Source of the DNA: Dirofilaria immitis
Lineage: Eukaryota; Nematoda; Chromadorea; Rhabditida; Onchocercidae
Direction: 5' to 3'
DNA: 64,000 bases
Assembly (NCBI GenBank): GCA_024305405.1
Contig: JAKNDB010000075.1
Location: 1,411,602 to 1,475,601, forward strand
Positions 15,001-24,132 of this stretch are shown here, one piece after another. Under the pieces are notes generated by a model. It saw nothing but the letters and a program-made list of their open reading frames with translations, was not told where the DNA came from and did not search any database. Position 1 is the first letter of the stretch. Each line of letters starts with the position of its first letter. The translations under genes were made by a program, and so were the position numbers.

Positions 15001-16864
15001 GTGCAAGTGGTATATTAATTTATCGTTTAATAAGTTTACTTAGTCAACGAATATATTGGATACAAAGTAGTTGTCGAATGTTTTATAAAAATGGTAAACC
15101 GGAAACGATTGGCTTAACACATCGAATTTTAACGTACGTTATTTATTAAAATAAATTTGATATAAAATTAGTGATAATTTTTATCACAATCAATCATTAT
15201 CAGCATAGCAATTCATTCATTTCATTTTGCATTTTTAAAATATTTTGATAAAATAAAATTTGAAAAATGAACAAACTTCAATTTTATTTATTAGTGCAGC
15301 AATAAGATTATTTAAACTTATTTTCCTATCATCATAGGAATTAATTAATTAATTTAAAATGAATTAACAACAAATCATATTTTACTTTAATGATTAAACA
15401 TTATCACATAAGATGTTGGTTTCAAATGATTATAATTTTTTTAAAAAAGCAATTCCAAGGAGTAAAAAAATGAAGATAAAAAAATTAAACATTTATTTTA
15501 TTTAATTTAAAAATGATTAAACTATATAAATATGATTGATTAAATTTATATCAGAAATGAATAATTGAATCCAATTAGAATTTAATTATCAAATAAAATT
15601 TTTGCTAAGAATAAAAAAATGAAACATTAAATTATTCATTTAAATTTGTTTTTCAATGATTATTTACAAATTTTTCATAAAAATTTCATTATTTAATTAT
15701 TTAATTAATTAATTAATTAATTAATTATTTTTAGAGAAGTTGAAGGAACAATGTTACTTGAAAAGCGAACATCATTAAGAGCTAAATTATTATCATTTGA
15801 TGATTCGTTGCTACAATCACCCAGCAATTTACAATCCACCGCAGCATTACCATCAACATCCTGCGGTAAACACAAGTAAAATTATTAACCGAAATTAAGA
15901 ACTTATTGATCAAAATTGAGAACTTAAATATATAATATAAAATATTTAGAAGAGCATTAGCCATAGGCATCGGTGGTTCAGTGGTAGAATGCTCGCCTGC
16001 CACGCGGGCGGCCCGGGTTCGATTCCCGGCCGATGCAACCCTTTTTTTCCCTTTAGTTAAAAATTCTAACTTATAATTAAACACAGTTATTATTATATGA
16101 AAAGTAGTAAGAAAAATTTTCGCTTCTTTTGAGATACTACATCATTATCGCTTTATATGACTGGTTCAGACAAGAATCGTTATACGACAACAAAACGACA
16201 CGATAGACAATTTTCTACATTATCATCAACAACAAGGTGAAAATTATTATTTCCATTCATTTATTTGTTTAATTACTTATTTACCTAATAATTACTTATT
16301 TACTTAAATACTACAATACTATTATGAATGTTAGTTAGCATTTTAACATCATCAACTACGTTTCATTTTGAGTTGAGTAGAAAAAAATGGATTTGCTTTT
16401 GTCATTTCGAATTTATGTATTATTTAATTACTTATGATCTTATGTAACTTTCGTTATTTACTATTTATGAACTTACGTAAAATCTTACGTAACTTTTGTT
16501 AATTTACATAATCACTTAAATATTGCAATGCCACATATCATTATAAGGTAGTCGTGGATCATTGTAAAGTAATCGCGGATCATTTATAAAGCAGTCATGT
16601 ATCGTTATAAAATAGTCACAGATCACTATAAAGTAGTCATTACATATAATTATAAAGTATTCACGTATCATTTGCAACTTATCATTATCCATAAGCTAAA
16701 AATGCATAATAGTGAGAAATAATAATAGTTAAAAATCAAACACAAGAAAAAAACTTTTAATAAAGAAAAATGATAAAGAAATTTTTAAGATCAAAACAGC
16801 AATTATCGATACCAATAAATCCGGAATTTATCAATGCAATCATCAGCAGCAATAACAGATGTTC

Positions 16865-16901
<37 letters not shown>

Positions 16902-19768
16902 GCAACAACAACAACAGCAACAACAACAACAACAACAGCAACAACAACAACAACAACAGCAACAATATTTATCAACACGTGGACGTAAGCGGAAGAAGCA
17001 AAATATAAATGCTAATCAATCATCAATCTTATCAGTACCGCAATATTCAACCTTTATGATGCCATCTACAAGTAATGATTTAAAAGAGATACAGGTAGAA
17101 TATTAATATTTTTTTGTTTTCTTTTTATTTATATAATAATTAATTTTTAGGATGTAATTATTATTTATGAAATTTCATTTTGTCAAATTTTGAATTATTC
17201 TTTATGAAATTTATTTTTGATTTATAAATTTAATTTCAACATTTTATTTCATTTTTTTCTCGAATTATCAATTTATTTTGATTATTCATTTATATTTTTT
17301 CTAAATGTTCATTTATTTACTATTTTTCTTTATTTTAGATGCAATGAACGACAACGATATTATGGTATGCTGTATTCTCTGATTGATTGTATTGCTGTTA
17401 TCATTTGATTCATGGACAATGATGTATGATGTTATTCATTGGTATCTAACATTATTATATTTAGATGCCAGAGCTATATGTATGCAATTTATCAGGATAC
17501 CACGGATAACTCAATGAAATTTTGCTGCTACCGCAACTGTTATTCTGAGTATCTGAACATATTATCAATGATTCCAGATTATTTCAATTTCAGGTAATCA
17601 ATTAACATTTTTTACATTTGATGTTCCTCGAGATTGTTTCTATTACCTGAGACAAATCAGCACATTTTTCTACATTGACTTTCCTTGACATTAATAGGTT
17701 TACCTCTGAGATTAATGTTTCATTAATTATTATTGTATCTCAGATACCAAAATTTCCTTTTTATGATTAAAAATTTTTCTATTTAAAAGATTATAAATCG
17801 TTACTGATAAATTTATATCATTTATAGGATCTAACCGGCTTTTCGGGATTAACAGCATATTTTCTTCCGCAGATAATAGTACTGGTACAGTACGTCATGA
17901 TCAAAATTATCAATGGTCATCATCAGCGAAAACAAACTATTGGCCAACATCATCTGATTTATACTATCAAAATTATATGTCCAATAATGCTGGTCAGTTT
18001 AATTGAATTATTTTCGATCATCAATAAAAGCAAAAAGAAAATCGATAAAATGATATTCTAATTAATGATTACTATTGATTGATTGTTAACAATGATTTGT
18101 TATTGATTGTTAGTGCAGAGATTAAAAGATCATTTTCGATCACAAAATCGATGCAAATCTTTTTTTTTCAACAGGTAGATTTTGACGAAGAAATATTTCA
18201 AATCGATTAATTTATTTATTGATTTTTTTGTTTTATACCGAATATCACTTCATTTTATATCATATATCCAAAAGTTATCTTCAAATAATTGACATATTCA
18301 TTAGCTTATCATAATTATCAGTTTATCTTTCAAATCGATAAATGCATATCAGGTTATGCTACAACAATTTCAAGTGGATTTTATCCATCTCAAATGGATC
18401 AAAATAATTTGATACCAGTAAGGAATCGTGTCGAATATCCAACATTATTTACTGCTGGTGATTTAACTTCTGCAGGTGATATTTTAATTAATTTTTGAAC
18501 TATTTAAAATGAAGGAAAGAAAATGGCAAAAAGTTTTATTAGTTCATGCTGATGAAAAATCTAAAACTACCTATTGTGAATTAATTAATCACTTAGAACA
18601 AATGGTATACATTTTTTATTTTGCATCTTATCAACATCAATATGGCTGATTATCATATCAGATTTATTCTTATTTACGTGATATAATCAAAAATTCAATG
18701 ATATAAATTTTGAAAATGGCAAATTAAACTTTATTTTAAAAGAAAACAATTGCAAAGTTTTAAATTTAAATTTGAAAAAAATAAATAAATAAATATGAAA
18801 TTTAAATATAATTAAAATTTAGGGTTCTACTTATACACCAACACCTGCACAATTGCTCTTATCATCATCCGAATTGTTGCAACCATCAGCTGCAGCTACT
18901 TTACATTCAACAAATTCGATGTTCAAACCAACCATACTATTCGATACATCGGAACATTCAGCAACAGATGTAAATTTATTTACTATTGCAACTACTTTTT
19001 TTTCCTTGTAATATGCTGCAATATTGTAATAAGTAAATTTTACTCGATAATGTTAGGCAAATTTTCTCGATGATTCTCGACAATGTTAGGCAAATTTTCT
19101 CGATTATTTTCGATGATATGAGGTAAATTTTACTCGATAATGTTAGGTAAATTTTCTCGGTGATTCTCGACGACATGAGGTAAAATTTCATTTCAAATTA
19201 ATATATTTTATGGAATAATTGCTAATTTTTTCTAAAATTTTAATATTTTTTACGAAATCTAAAAATTTGTTGTAAATTTAAATTTTTTTAAATTTTTTTA
19301 AAATTTTTAATATTTCGCTAAATTTACGAAATCTAAAAATTTGTTGTATAAAATTTTTCTTTTTTCCAATAATTATTAGCAAAAAGAAAATAATATTCAA
19401 TTTATTTTTAGCAAAATAATCGCTTAAATTTATAATAAAATAAGAAAAAATTTTGATTAAATAATAATTTTACTAAAAAAAAATTTTCTTTCCTTTCTTT
19501 TTTGTTCAAAATTTAATAATTTAGAGAATTTGATGAAATAAAAAGAAAAATTACATTTTTAGTTTGATAAAATTTTGTGATAAATAATTTTATCATTTTT
19601 TCCTCTTTGCAGCAAACTTTTAGCGCAACAATCAACGATTACACTCAATCAATGCAAATGATAACGAGTGATAATGGTGGAGCAATAGCAAATTGTAACA
19701 ACAATACATCATCAGCATCGACGGGTTTTAATCTGATCTCAGAAGTAACAAATACTCTTCTTGGATAA
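1..19768 (+). CDS. ahr-1: ahr-1: aryl hydrocarbon receptor orthologue (bHLH-PAS transcription factor), about 18 exons, 5' end cut by window
   Basis: Nuclear bHLH-PAS transcription factor; nematode AHR-1 pairs with the ARNT orthologue AHA-1, binds xenobiotic-response-type DNA sites and controls neuronal fate (family knowledge). The spliced model reads about 726 residues, assuming Met-Tyr precede the first visible codons. Residues ~25-77 are the bHLH (NPSKRHRERLN basic region, then LDKLSVLRLAVSYLQ). PAS-A is ~134-240 (LGGFILILNENGDIYYVSEN). PAS-B is ~295-395 (YSLVHVDDATCIAEAHKE, IQSSCRMFYKNGKPE, GLTHR). The C-terminal third is Gln/Ser/Thr-rich and ends ISEVTNTLLG, as in C. elegans AHR-1. Exons: 1-34, 5296-5418, 6215-6279, 11458-11636, 11909-11998, 12400-12529, 12645-12717, 13097-13213, 13450-13563, 13704-13801, 14989-15133, 15735-15865, 16847-17071, 17828-17992, 18353-18475, 18543-18604, 18823-18969, 19613-19768. 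The 12717/13097 junction and the 15865-17828 region are uncertain. AATAAA lies at 19793. Confidence 0.95.
4081..4376 (+). repeat. tandem repeat, 51-bp unit, about 6 copies
   Basis: Units start at 4081, 4132, 4183, 4234, 4285 (shortened) and about 4327. The core is ATTTATTAAATGATTATTG followed by ACAAAATTATTTACAATTAT. Two sub-variants (AACAAAATT, AAGTAAAATT) are arranged in order. Confidence 0.9.
4469..4508. repeat. perfect inverted repeat, 14-bp arms
   Basis: GTTAGCATGCAGCA and TGCTGCATGCTAAC flank a 12-nt loop. It is G/C-rich for the surroundings and is followed at once by a TTA microsatellite. Confidence 0.9.
5296..5418 (+). CDS. ahr-1: ahr-1 exon 2: bHLH basic region and helix 1
   Basis: Follows a TTTTCAG acceptor and ends at a GT donor. 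Encodes VREVSKPGIATNPSKRHRER and onward to the loop. The basic residues KRHRER are the DNA-contact region of AHR proteins. Ends in phase 2 (AG|A, Arg). Confidence 0.95.
6215..6279 (+). CDS. ahr-1: ahr-1 exon 3: bHLH helix 2
   Basis: TTTCAG acceptor, GT donor. Encodes RLDKLSVLRLAVSYLQIKT and HFQ, the highly conserved second helix. Ends in phase 1 before a 5.2-kb intron. Confidence 0.95.
6280..11457 (+). other. ahr-1 intron 3 (about 5.2 kb)
   Basis: No supported gene. Made largely of diverged short tandem repeats: CAAATGATTATGATTATTCT units at 7000-7175; a ~60-bp unit with ATTCATC.TATCATTT..TGATAAGATTTAAAT at 7885-8095; TTATTAAGTATTTCGATTTTATCATT units at 8310-8610; TAGCATTATTATCAGTTCATTTT at 9180-9320; and GAGTAAAAATTTAGTTCATTTATTC at 9990-10570. 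Confidence 0.75.
9990..10570 (+). repeat. diverged tandem repeat, about 60-bp unit
   Basis: About ten copies containing TATGAGTAAAAATTTAGTTC and ATTTATTCATTTTCTTATTG. One ~120-bp stretch (10027 on) is repeated almost exactly from about 10135. Confidence 0.75.
11458..11636 (+). CDS. ahr-1: ahr-1 exon 4: linker from bHLH to PAS-A
   Basis: The acceptor chosen is TTACAG at 11452-11457, because G|CA then reads ACLHRYIANF, matching the nematode HFQACLH continuation. The earlier AG at 11409-11410 gives a frame that stops at 11595. Ends DPNEYDFESMALK in phase 0. Confidence 0.9.
11909..11998 (+). CDS. ahr-1: ahr-1 exon 5: PAS-A start
   Basis: TTTCAG acceptor and GT donor. Encodes ALGGFILILNENGDIYYVSE and NIEIYLGFHQ, a classic PAS beta-scaffold opening. 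Phase 0 at both ends. Confidence 0.95.
12400..12529 (+). CDS. ahr-1: ahr-1 exon 6: PAS-A continuation
   Basis: TTTCAG acceptor. Encodes SDILHQPLFEMIHSEDREDI, with the PAS 'D.iHpeD' signature, through to LQDILTPG. Ends in phase 1. Confidence 0.93.
12645..12717 (+). CDS. ahr-1: ahr-1 exon 7: conserved RNFNARFRCLLDN segment
   Basis: TTTTTAG acceptor. Encodes GMPYLERNFNARFRCLLDNT and CGF, then two bases TG before the only nearby GT. The family has Phe-Leu-Arg-Ile-Asp here. The exon appears one T short of that reading, which forces an unusual join to the next exon. Confidence 0.88.
12861..12945 (+). pseudogene. decayed duplicate of ahr-1 exon 8
   Basis: About 85 nt here align closely with the start of the functional exon at 13097. 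Shared blocks include AATTAATGAGTCTTCATG, TTTACCACATTC, TACGTATT and CATAGAGCCGAGAATCATT. The copy lacks an AG acceptor, has one extra base near its 5' end that shifts the frame, loses similarity after TTATCCGTA, and meets a stop soon after. It is a fragment left by tandem exon duplication. Confidence 0.85.
13097..13213 (+). CDS. ahr-1: ahr-1 exon 8: between PAS-A and PAS-B
   Basis: Encodes IDVRGKLMSLHGLPHSYVFH and onward to LGLVAIC. Two AG acceptors are possible. TTTACAG would start the exon at 13095 with AGG (Arg), as in C. elegans, but after exon 7's TG it makes TGA. The AG two bases later (start 13097) gives TG|G, Trp, and keeps the frame open. I list the latter. Confidence 0.85.
13450..13563 (+). 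CDS. ahr-1: ahr-1 exon 9: PFVPP segment into PAS-B
   Basis: TCGCAG acceptor, GT donor. Encodes SPFVPPNVADQQQQMDDPIL, KTKHSLDFMLISTDNRM. PFVPP and LKTKH are recognisable AHR-1 motifs. Ends in phase 2. Confidence 0.95.
13704..13801 (+). CDS. ahr-1: ahr-1 exon 10: PAS-B
   Basis: TTTCAG acceptor. Encodes KALLELDDKNLPYSFYSLVH, VDDATCIAEAHKE. The V(H/D)V(E/D)DA..(M/I)AEAHKE stretch is diagnostic of PAS-B in AHR. Ends in phase 1. Confidence 0.95.
14386..14766 (+). repeat. intronic minisatellite, unit about 18-19 bp
   Basis: About 20 tandem copies of a unit resembling AAAACACGTAAAATGCTAA, in the ahr-1 intron between exons 10 and 11. Copies vary between CACGTAAAATGCT, CATGTAAAATGCT and CACGTAAAATGCTGAG. 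The repeat holds an E-box-like CACGTA in most units. Antisense reading gives a repetitive FLAFYVF-type frame that is not a gene. Confidence 0.9.
14989..15133 (+). CDS. ahr-1: ahr-1 exon 11: PAS-B end
   Basis: TTTTACAG acceptor. Encodes VTKNSASGILIYRLISLLSQ and QSSCRMFYKNGKPETIGLTH, the C-terminal PAS-B strands. Ends in phase 2 with AC|A (Thr). Confidence 0.95.
15735..15865 (+). CDS. ahr-1: ahr-1 exon 12: post-PAS conserved block
   Basis: TTTTTAG acceptor. Encodes EVEGTMLLEKRTSLRAKLLS and FDDSLLQSPSNLQSTAALP, nearly identical in kind to C. elegans AHR-1. The donor GT at 15866 leaves phase 1. A second donor at 15876 (AA|GTAAAA) would leave phase 2 but lead to stops downstream. Confidence 0.93.
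15967..16037 (+). tRNA. tRNA-Gly(GCC)
   Basis: A 71-nt cloverleaf. The acceptor stem is GCATCGG/CCGATGC with discriminator A. The D arm begins TGGTTCAGTGGTAGAATG (box A), the anticodon loop is CTGCCAC with GCC at 15999-16001, and the T arm is GGTTCGATTCC (box B). A T-run (TTTTTTT) a few bases downstream serves as Pol III terminator. It lies inside the ahr-1 intron after exon 12, on the same strand. No CCA is encoded, as expected in a eukaryote. Confidence 0.97.
16134..16236 (+). CDS. ahr-1: candidate alternative ahr-1 exon (Ser/Thr/Arg-rich)
   Basis: Entered in phase 1 from exon 12 it is fully open and reads DTTSLSLYMTGSDKNRYTTT, KRHDRQFSTLSSTT, up to a GT donor at 16237. A second acceptor at 16170 stays in the same frame. 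Its exit phase (2) cannot enter the Gln-coding frame of the next exon. It joins instead to 16790-16984 in the polyThr frame. It may be an alternative exon or a chance open stretch. Confidence 0.4.
16790..16984 (+). CDS. ahr-1: alternative (polyThr-frame) reading of the CAA-tract exon
   Basis: Acceptor TTTTTAAG then, in phase 2 after 16236, reads SKQQLSIPINPEFINAIISS, NNRCS and a Thr run, with a strong GTAAGC donor at 16985 just before an in-frame stop. Phase then fits a 26-nt micro-exon at 17339-17364 (CNERQRYYG) and exon 17828. It competes with the polyGln exon, and I consider it the less likely reading. Confidence 0.25.
16847..17071 (+). CDS. ahr-1: ahr-1 exon 13: polyglutamine tract and basic patch
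   Basis: Entered in phase 1 from exon 12 at a CAG acceptor, it reads AAITDV, about 34 Gln codons (CAA with interspersed CAG), then QYLSTRGRKRKKQNINANQS, SILSVPQYSTFMMPST. The RGRKRKK patch resembles a nuclear localisation signal and matches in position the basic RRRK stretch of C. elegans AHR-1. The donor used is ACA A|GTAATG, which leaves the phase 1 needed by exon 17828. A later GTAGAA at 17095 leaves phase 0 and does not fit. Confidence 0.75.
16864..16965 (+). repeat. ahr-1: CAA/CAG trinucleotide tract
   Basis: About 34 uninterrupted triplets, CAA with CAG interruptions every 5-7 triplets. They encode Gln in the preferred frame, Thr/Ala in frame +1 and a valine-like run on the other strand. 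No non-triplet indel is visible. Confidence 0.97.
17828..17992 (+). CDS. ahr-1: ahr-1 exon 14
   Basis: TTATAG acceptor, entered in phase 1. Encodes SNRLFGINSIFSSADNSTGT, VRHDQNYQWSSSAKTNYWPT, SSDLYYQNYMSNNAG. An in-frame alternative acceptor (CCGCAG) lies at 17871-17873. The Trp/Tyr/Ser-rich composition resembles the C. elegans AHR-1 transactivation region. Exits in phase 1. Confidence 0.85.
18353..18475 (+). CDS. ahr-1: ahr-1 exon 15
   Basis: ATCAG acceptor. Encodes GYATTISSGFYPSQMDQNNL, IPVRNRVEYPTLFTAGDLTS A. Exits in phase 1 at GTGATA. An internal GTAAGG at 18418 is a second plausible donor (phase 0) that could splice directly to 18823. Confidence 0.85.
18543..18604 (+). CDS. ahr-1: ahr-1 exon 16 (short)
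   Basis: Lies after a 67-nt intron ending TTTTATTAG. Entered in phase 1 it reads VHADEKSKTTYCELINHLEQ M and exits in phase 0 at GTATAC, exactly as the next exon requires. Supported by phase and splice sites only. Confidence 0.7.
18823..18969 (+). CDS. ahr-1: ahr-1 exon 17
   Basis: TTTAG acceptor, phase 0 at both ends. Encodes GSTYTPTPAQLLLSSSELLQ, PSAAATLHSTNSMFKPTILF, DTSEHSATD. YTPTP resembles the YPTPS motif near the C. elegans AHR-1 C-terminus. Confidence 0.88.
19025..19185 (+). repeat. tandem repeat in the last ahr-1 intron
   Basis: Repeated GTAAATTTTACTCGATAATG and TTAGGCAAATTTTCTCGAT segments, about 5 copies of a 30-38-bp unit. Confidence 0.8.
19613..19768 (+). CDS. ahr-1: ahr-1 last coding exon
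   Basis: TTTGCAG acceptor. Encodes QTFSATINDYTQSMQMITSD and ends STGFNLISEVTNTLLG followed by TAA. The FxLISEVTN-LLG terminus is shared with C. elegans AHR-1, which fixes the gene end. Confidence 0.95.
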   Translation, partial: QTFSATINDYTQSMQMITSDNGGAIANCNNNTSSASTGFNLISEVTNTLLG

Positions 19769-19792
19769 TTATTTAGTTTCAAATTCAATCAG

Positions 19793-19798
19793 AATAAA
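19793..19798 (+). promoter_or_regulatory. ahr-1 polyadenylation signal
   Basis: AATAAA 24 nt after the stop codon, the first in the 3' flank. Confidence 0.7.
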
Positions 19799-22700
19799 TA
19801 AATATTTATGATTCAAGAGATTTTCGAGAAAGAAAAAATGATTATTGTATTGGATATGGAAGGTAAACTTCTTCACCTGTATATTACCTATTATGAATTA
19901 GGTCATAGAAGATTTTCAAAAAAAAATTATCTTTTAAAATTTTTTAAAGTTGGTAAAAATTGATATTGATGTAAAAAAGAAAGCAAGAAGAGGGTTAAAG
20001 GTAATGATGATATCTCTAGGTTAAAGGTACTGATGATATCTCTAAGTTAAAGGTAATGATGATATTTCTAAGTTAAATGTGATGATTATATCTCCAAGTT
20101 AAAGGTAATGATGATATCATTCTTTTCTACCGAAAAACAAATTAATATAAAAATGATTGAAATAAATTGAAATCAAATAGGTAATAAATTAAAAGTTATG
20201 AAATCAAATAGGTAATTAATTGAAAGTTATAAAATCAAATTAATAATTAATTAATTAAAAATTATAACATTAATTTCATTTAACGTAAAAGCAAACTTTT
20301 TAATTTTCCGTTGGAAAAAAATAAACGACAAATTTTAGGAATAAATCAAAAAACAAAATAATAAATTAAAAGTTAAATTTTCTTTTTTCTTTTAAAAAAA
20401 ATGAGTAAATAATATTGTAACTTTTATTATATGTTAGTCTTTCGATAATTGTTTATTTTAATTTAATTTCAATTAAAATTATTGGAATTAAAATTAAAAT
20501 ATTTAATCTAAAATTTGTTGACAAATGCTAAATTTATTTATTTGCAAATTTCCTATTTATGCATCTATCATTTTTAATAAATAAATTTTAATTTACAATC
20601 ATTTTTTTCTTTTGTTTCTTTCATCCCATCGACAGTAGAATATAATGCTAAAGAGCGGGAAGAGAAATCGCGGTAGAAAAGACCGAGAAGAAGAAAATCT
20701 GGGTGTAAAGAAAAAAAAGATTAAATTTGTTAGTATCGATAAATCAGCCACAAGAACAAATGTGTATTTGATGAATAATAAATAGAAAATGGATTTCATT
20801 CTCTGTTTTTCTTGTATTTGATGAATATTCTCGAATAATATAGGTTAAAGATAATGATGATAATATCTCTCATTCATTGTTATTTCCTTATATTTGTTAT
20901 GACCTTTGAACTCGCTCATTTTAATCTACTTTCCGCTACTGTATAAATAAATGTAATAATAGCAGTGATAGTAATTAACAATAATGATAATTGATAATAT
21001 TCATGTATCAAAATAAAATATCGCTTTGATCAATTAATTAATTAATTTAATTGAATTTAAGTACCTATATTTATTGTAAAATTTCTAATTTATATTAATA
21101 AAAAATTTGATAAATTTGAATTTTCATTTTACATCATTTTTCGTTAAAATAAAAAAAGGAAATAATAATAATATCTTATTTTACACAAACAAATATTTTG
21201 CAAATGGAAATATGAAATTAATTAATTAATTTAATTGGAATTGATTATTCAAATTTATTATAAAATTTTTCTTACTTCCATAATATTTTATAAATTTGTA
21301 TTTCGTTTTATGCCATCTTTCGTTAAAATAAAGGAAGATGCAAATGCGCTAGAAATTGGAATATGAAATTGGTCAATTAAGTAAATAAGTAATTAAGTAA
21401 AAACAAGTTTCACTATAAAAAATGCAAAGAAAAGGTACCATGAGAAGTTTAAAAAGCAAATTCTTAGTGTCAAATTTTATCAGTTGAAATCAAAGTATTA
21501 TAGACCAAAGGGTAAATGTAAAAAAGATATCACTAATTATCAATGAAAAAGTTATCAGTAATTGTCAGTGAAAAAAAAAGAAAGATAATCTGTAATTGAT
21601 AGTGATAGAACTGATGATAATTAGGGTGAATAAAATGCTAAAATATATAATTAACGTTTAATTAATAATGGAATATTAATTGGTCTTCCACTATTTGTTT
21701 GATAATTATATATAAAGAGAATTTCTCGAATTTCATTATCATAAGTGATATGATAAAAACAAGATTTTTGATGATTAAAAATTTCCATTCATATTATGTA
21801 CAAAATGAAAAAGAATTAACATACATAAATTATATATTCTTGTTTTTATCTCGAGAATTTTCATAAATTCCCGAGAATTCTCTTTTTGCTTCTAGTTTAG
21901 GAAAATTTGCATTTTAGGATTTTTCATTTTAAAAATTTTTTTCTAAAAAATATTCGAAGATTTTGAAAAATTTTGGCTATTATATTTTAGCATATATCGG
22001 AAACTTTAATACCAAAGAAAAGAGGGAGCGAGAAAGGGAGAGAAAAGAAAGAGAGAGAGAATTGAAGAAAATTAGATTTTACCTATATGTCTTAAAAACT
22101 TCTTTCAAAAAAAGTTAAATTTTTAAAAAATACTTCAAGACATTTTTTTAGCTTCAAATTTTAATTTTAATTCATTTAAATTTTGAAATCTAAAAATATC
22201 ATTCCATTGTTATTTTATGTAAAAATAAAAATAATACAAAATGAATTTAAATATTTAATTTAAAAAGAAAAAGAAAAAACTTAAGAACAAATGCAAATTA
22301 ATCTTTTTTCTAATAAAAAATTAATTAAAATTTTAAAACGAATTTAATTCTTATCATTCATTTCCATTAATGCAATTAATTAAAGCATTTTGAAGTTTAA
22401 TAATTTGATAAATGAGAAAATTAAAATGAAAACGAAAAGATTTATTTGATAACCCAATTGATATCACAATGTAAGTATAATCTAATTGATATGATATGAT
22501 ATTTTCAAAATTGATATTTAAAAAGGAAAAAAAATTTTATAATTCTCTTTTAAAGACTTTACAGAATATGATCGTAAAAAAAAAAACCATCCGAAATTTT
22601 TATGCAAAATTTGTAGTGAAAAGTTTCTCTCATAGGAAAGAGTGGATGGAAGTCATGGAATAAAGAGAATCCAAAATTTAGATTCTGAATCTCATCCGAA

Positions 22701-24132
22701 TGAATGAATTCGGCGAAATAATTAACAGTTGAAAAGGCATATCATGTTACTTCCAGCGACTTATAAGGCCGTATATCATGCTATTTCCAGTGAATGTGAA
22801 CATGCGGTTTGGCCGTGTTTTTTTTCTTATAGATGACAATTCTTTTTGCCTAATACCGATATGCTTATATCATGGACAAGTTTATCCACAATACTATTAA
22901 GGTTAATTAATGATAAGTTGTGATTATTTAGTATGACTGTTGAGATTGATTAATGATAAGTTCTAATTATTTATTATCACTAAGACTGGATACCAAAGTA
23001 CATTGTATCATTGTAAATGATAATTTTTTTCCTCTTTCATAAATATAAAAATTTGAAATTTATCGATTGATATCTCCATTTGGCCAATGATATAAATATC
23101 AAAAAAAAAATGAAAGATCAAATTTATACGATTAATTTTCGGCAATAACAATCATTTTGGATAAGCAAAAAAGATTTAATTTTATTTCAAAAAAAAAGTT
23201 AAATACAAAGATTTATTTTTAAAAATATTGAAAATAACAGAAATAATCAAAAATAAAAAAAAACAAAAAGGAAGAAAACAAAAACAAAAACAATAGCAAA
23301 AAATAAAAATTAATACTTCTTGCTCGCCTTTGATTTCTCGAGAATACAAAATGCATAGATAATAATTTATATAATTTAATATATATGCTAATTTTGTTTG
23401 GAAATTGATATAAATTTAAAAATATTAATTTTCAAATTTTAATCCATTCATATCAATTTTTTTCATTTTTGAAGAAAATGTGATTAGAAAAGAAAGAGAA
23501 ATGAACAATGCATTATTTATAATATATACATTAAATAACAATTAAAGATAAATAGATAAATTATCATTTTCAAAAAAAAAAATTTTTTGAAAATTGTATT
23601 TTTAAATTCCATCAAATTATCTACAAATTTTTATTGTAAAGGAAAAAAAATATACAATTGATATAAGAAAAGATAATACAAATTACAAAATTATCAATAC
23701 ATATACAAATATGTGTTAAAAGAGAGAATTCTGATATTTTAGGGCAAGATGGAGAAAGAGGAGGAGTACCATATTTTATAAATTGATAAGGAGGAATTGT
23801 AAACTAATTGTGAAATATTGAAATTTTCAAAATAACTAAAATGATAAAAGTTAATAATTATGCAAAAGTTTGCCTATTTTTGATTTGCATGATTATCGTA
23901 GTAATTTTCACAAAATTTAGCGAAAATTTCAACATATCAAAGAGATGTTAAATGATTGATAACTTGATAAATTGATAGAAGATAAATGCAAAATGATATG
24001 ATTTGTAATGAGGTATGATGAACGTATACATCAGGTATTTCTACTTGTTTTCAAATTCTATAAAAAGGAAAATTTGCAAGAAAAAATTTAACACATATTT
24101 CTTATTTTTTCTAACATTAAATCATATTTCAT
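19799..24132. other. convergent intergenic spacer between ahr-1 and the PDZ gene
   Basis: About 4.3 kb with no supported gene. It holds the repeat at 19990-20125, a purine-rich patch at 22020-22070 (GAGAAAGGGAGAGAAAAGAA), and a less AT-rich patch at 22615-22830 in which a ~40-bp element with TATCATG.TA.TTCCAG occurs twice. Confidence 0.7.
19990..20125 (+). repeat. tandem repeat just downstream of ahr-1
   Basis: Five copies of a unit of about 28 bp, GTTAAAGGTAATGATGATAT then CTCTAA. Confidence 0.85.

Noticed and set aside
16757..16978. Minus-strand polyVal frame
   Set aside because: Antisense of the CAA/CAG tract of ahr-1.
17095..17106. GTAGAA donor at 17095 as the end of the polyGln exon
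   Set aside because: It leaves phase 0, while exon 17828 needs phase 1, and the 26-nt exon at 17339 entered in phase 0 stops at once.
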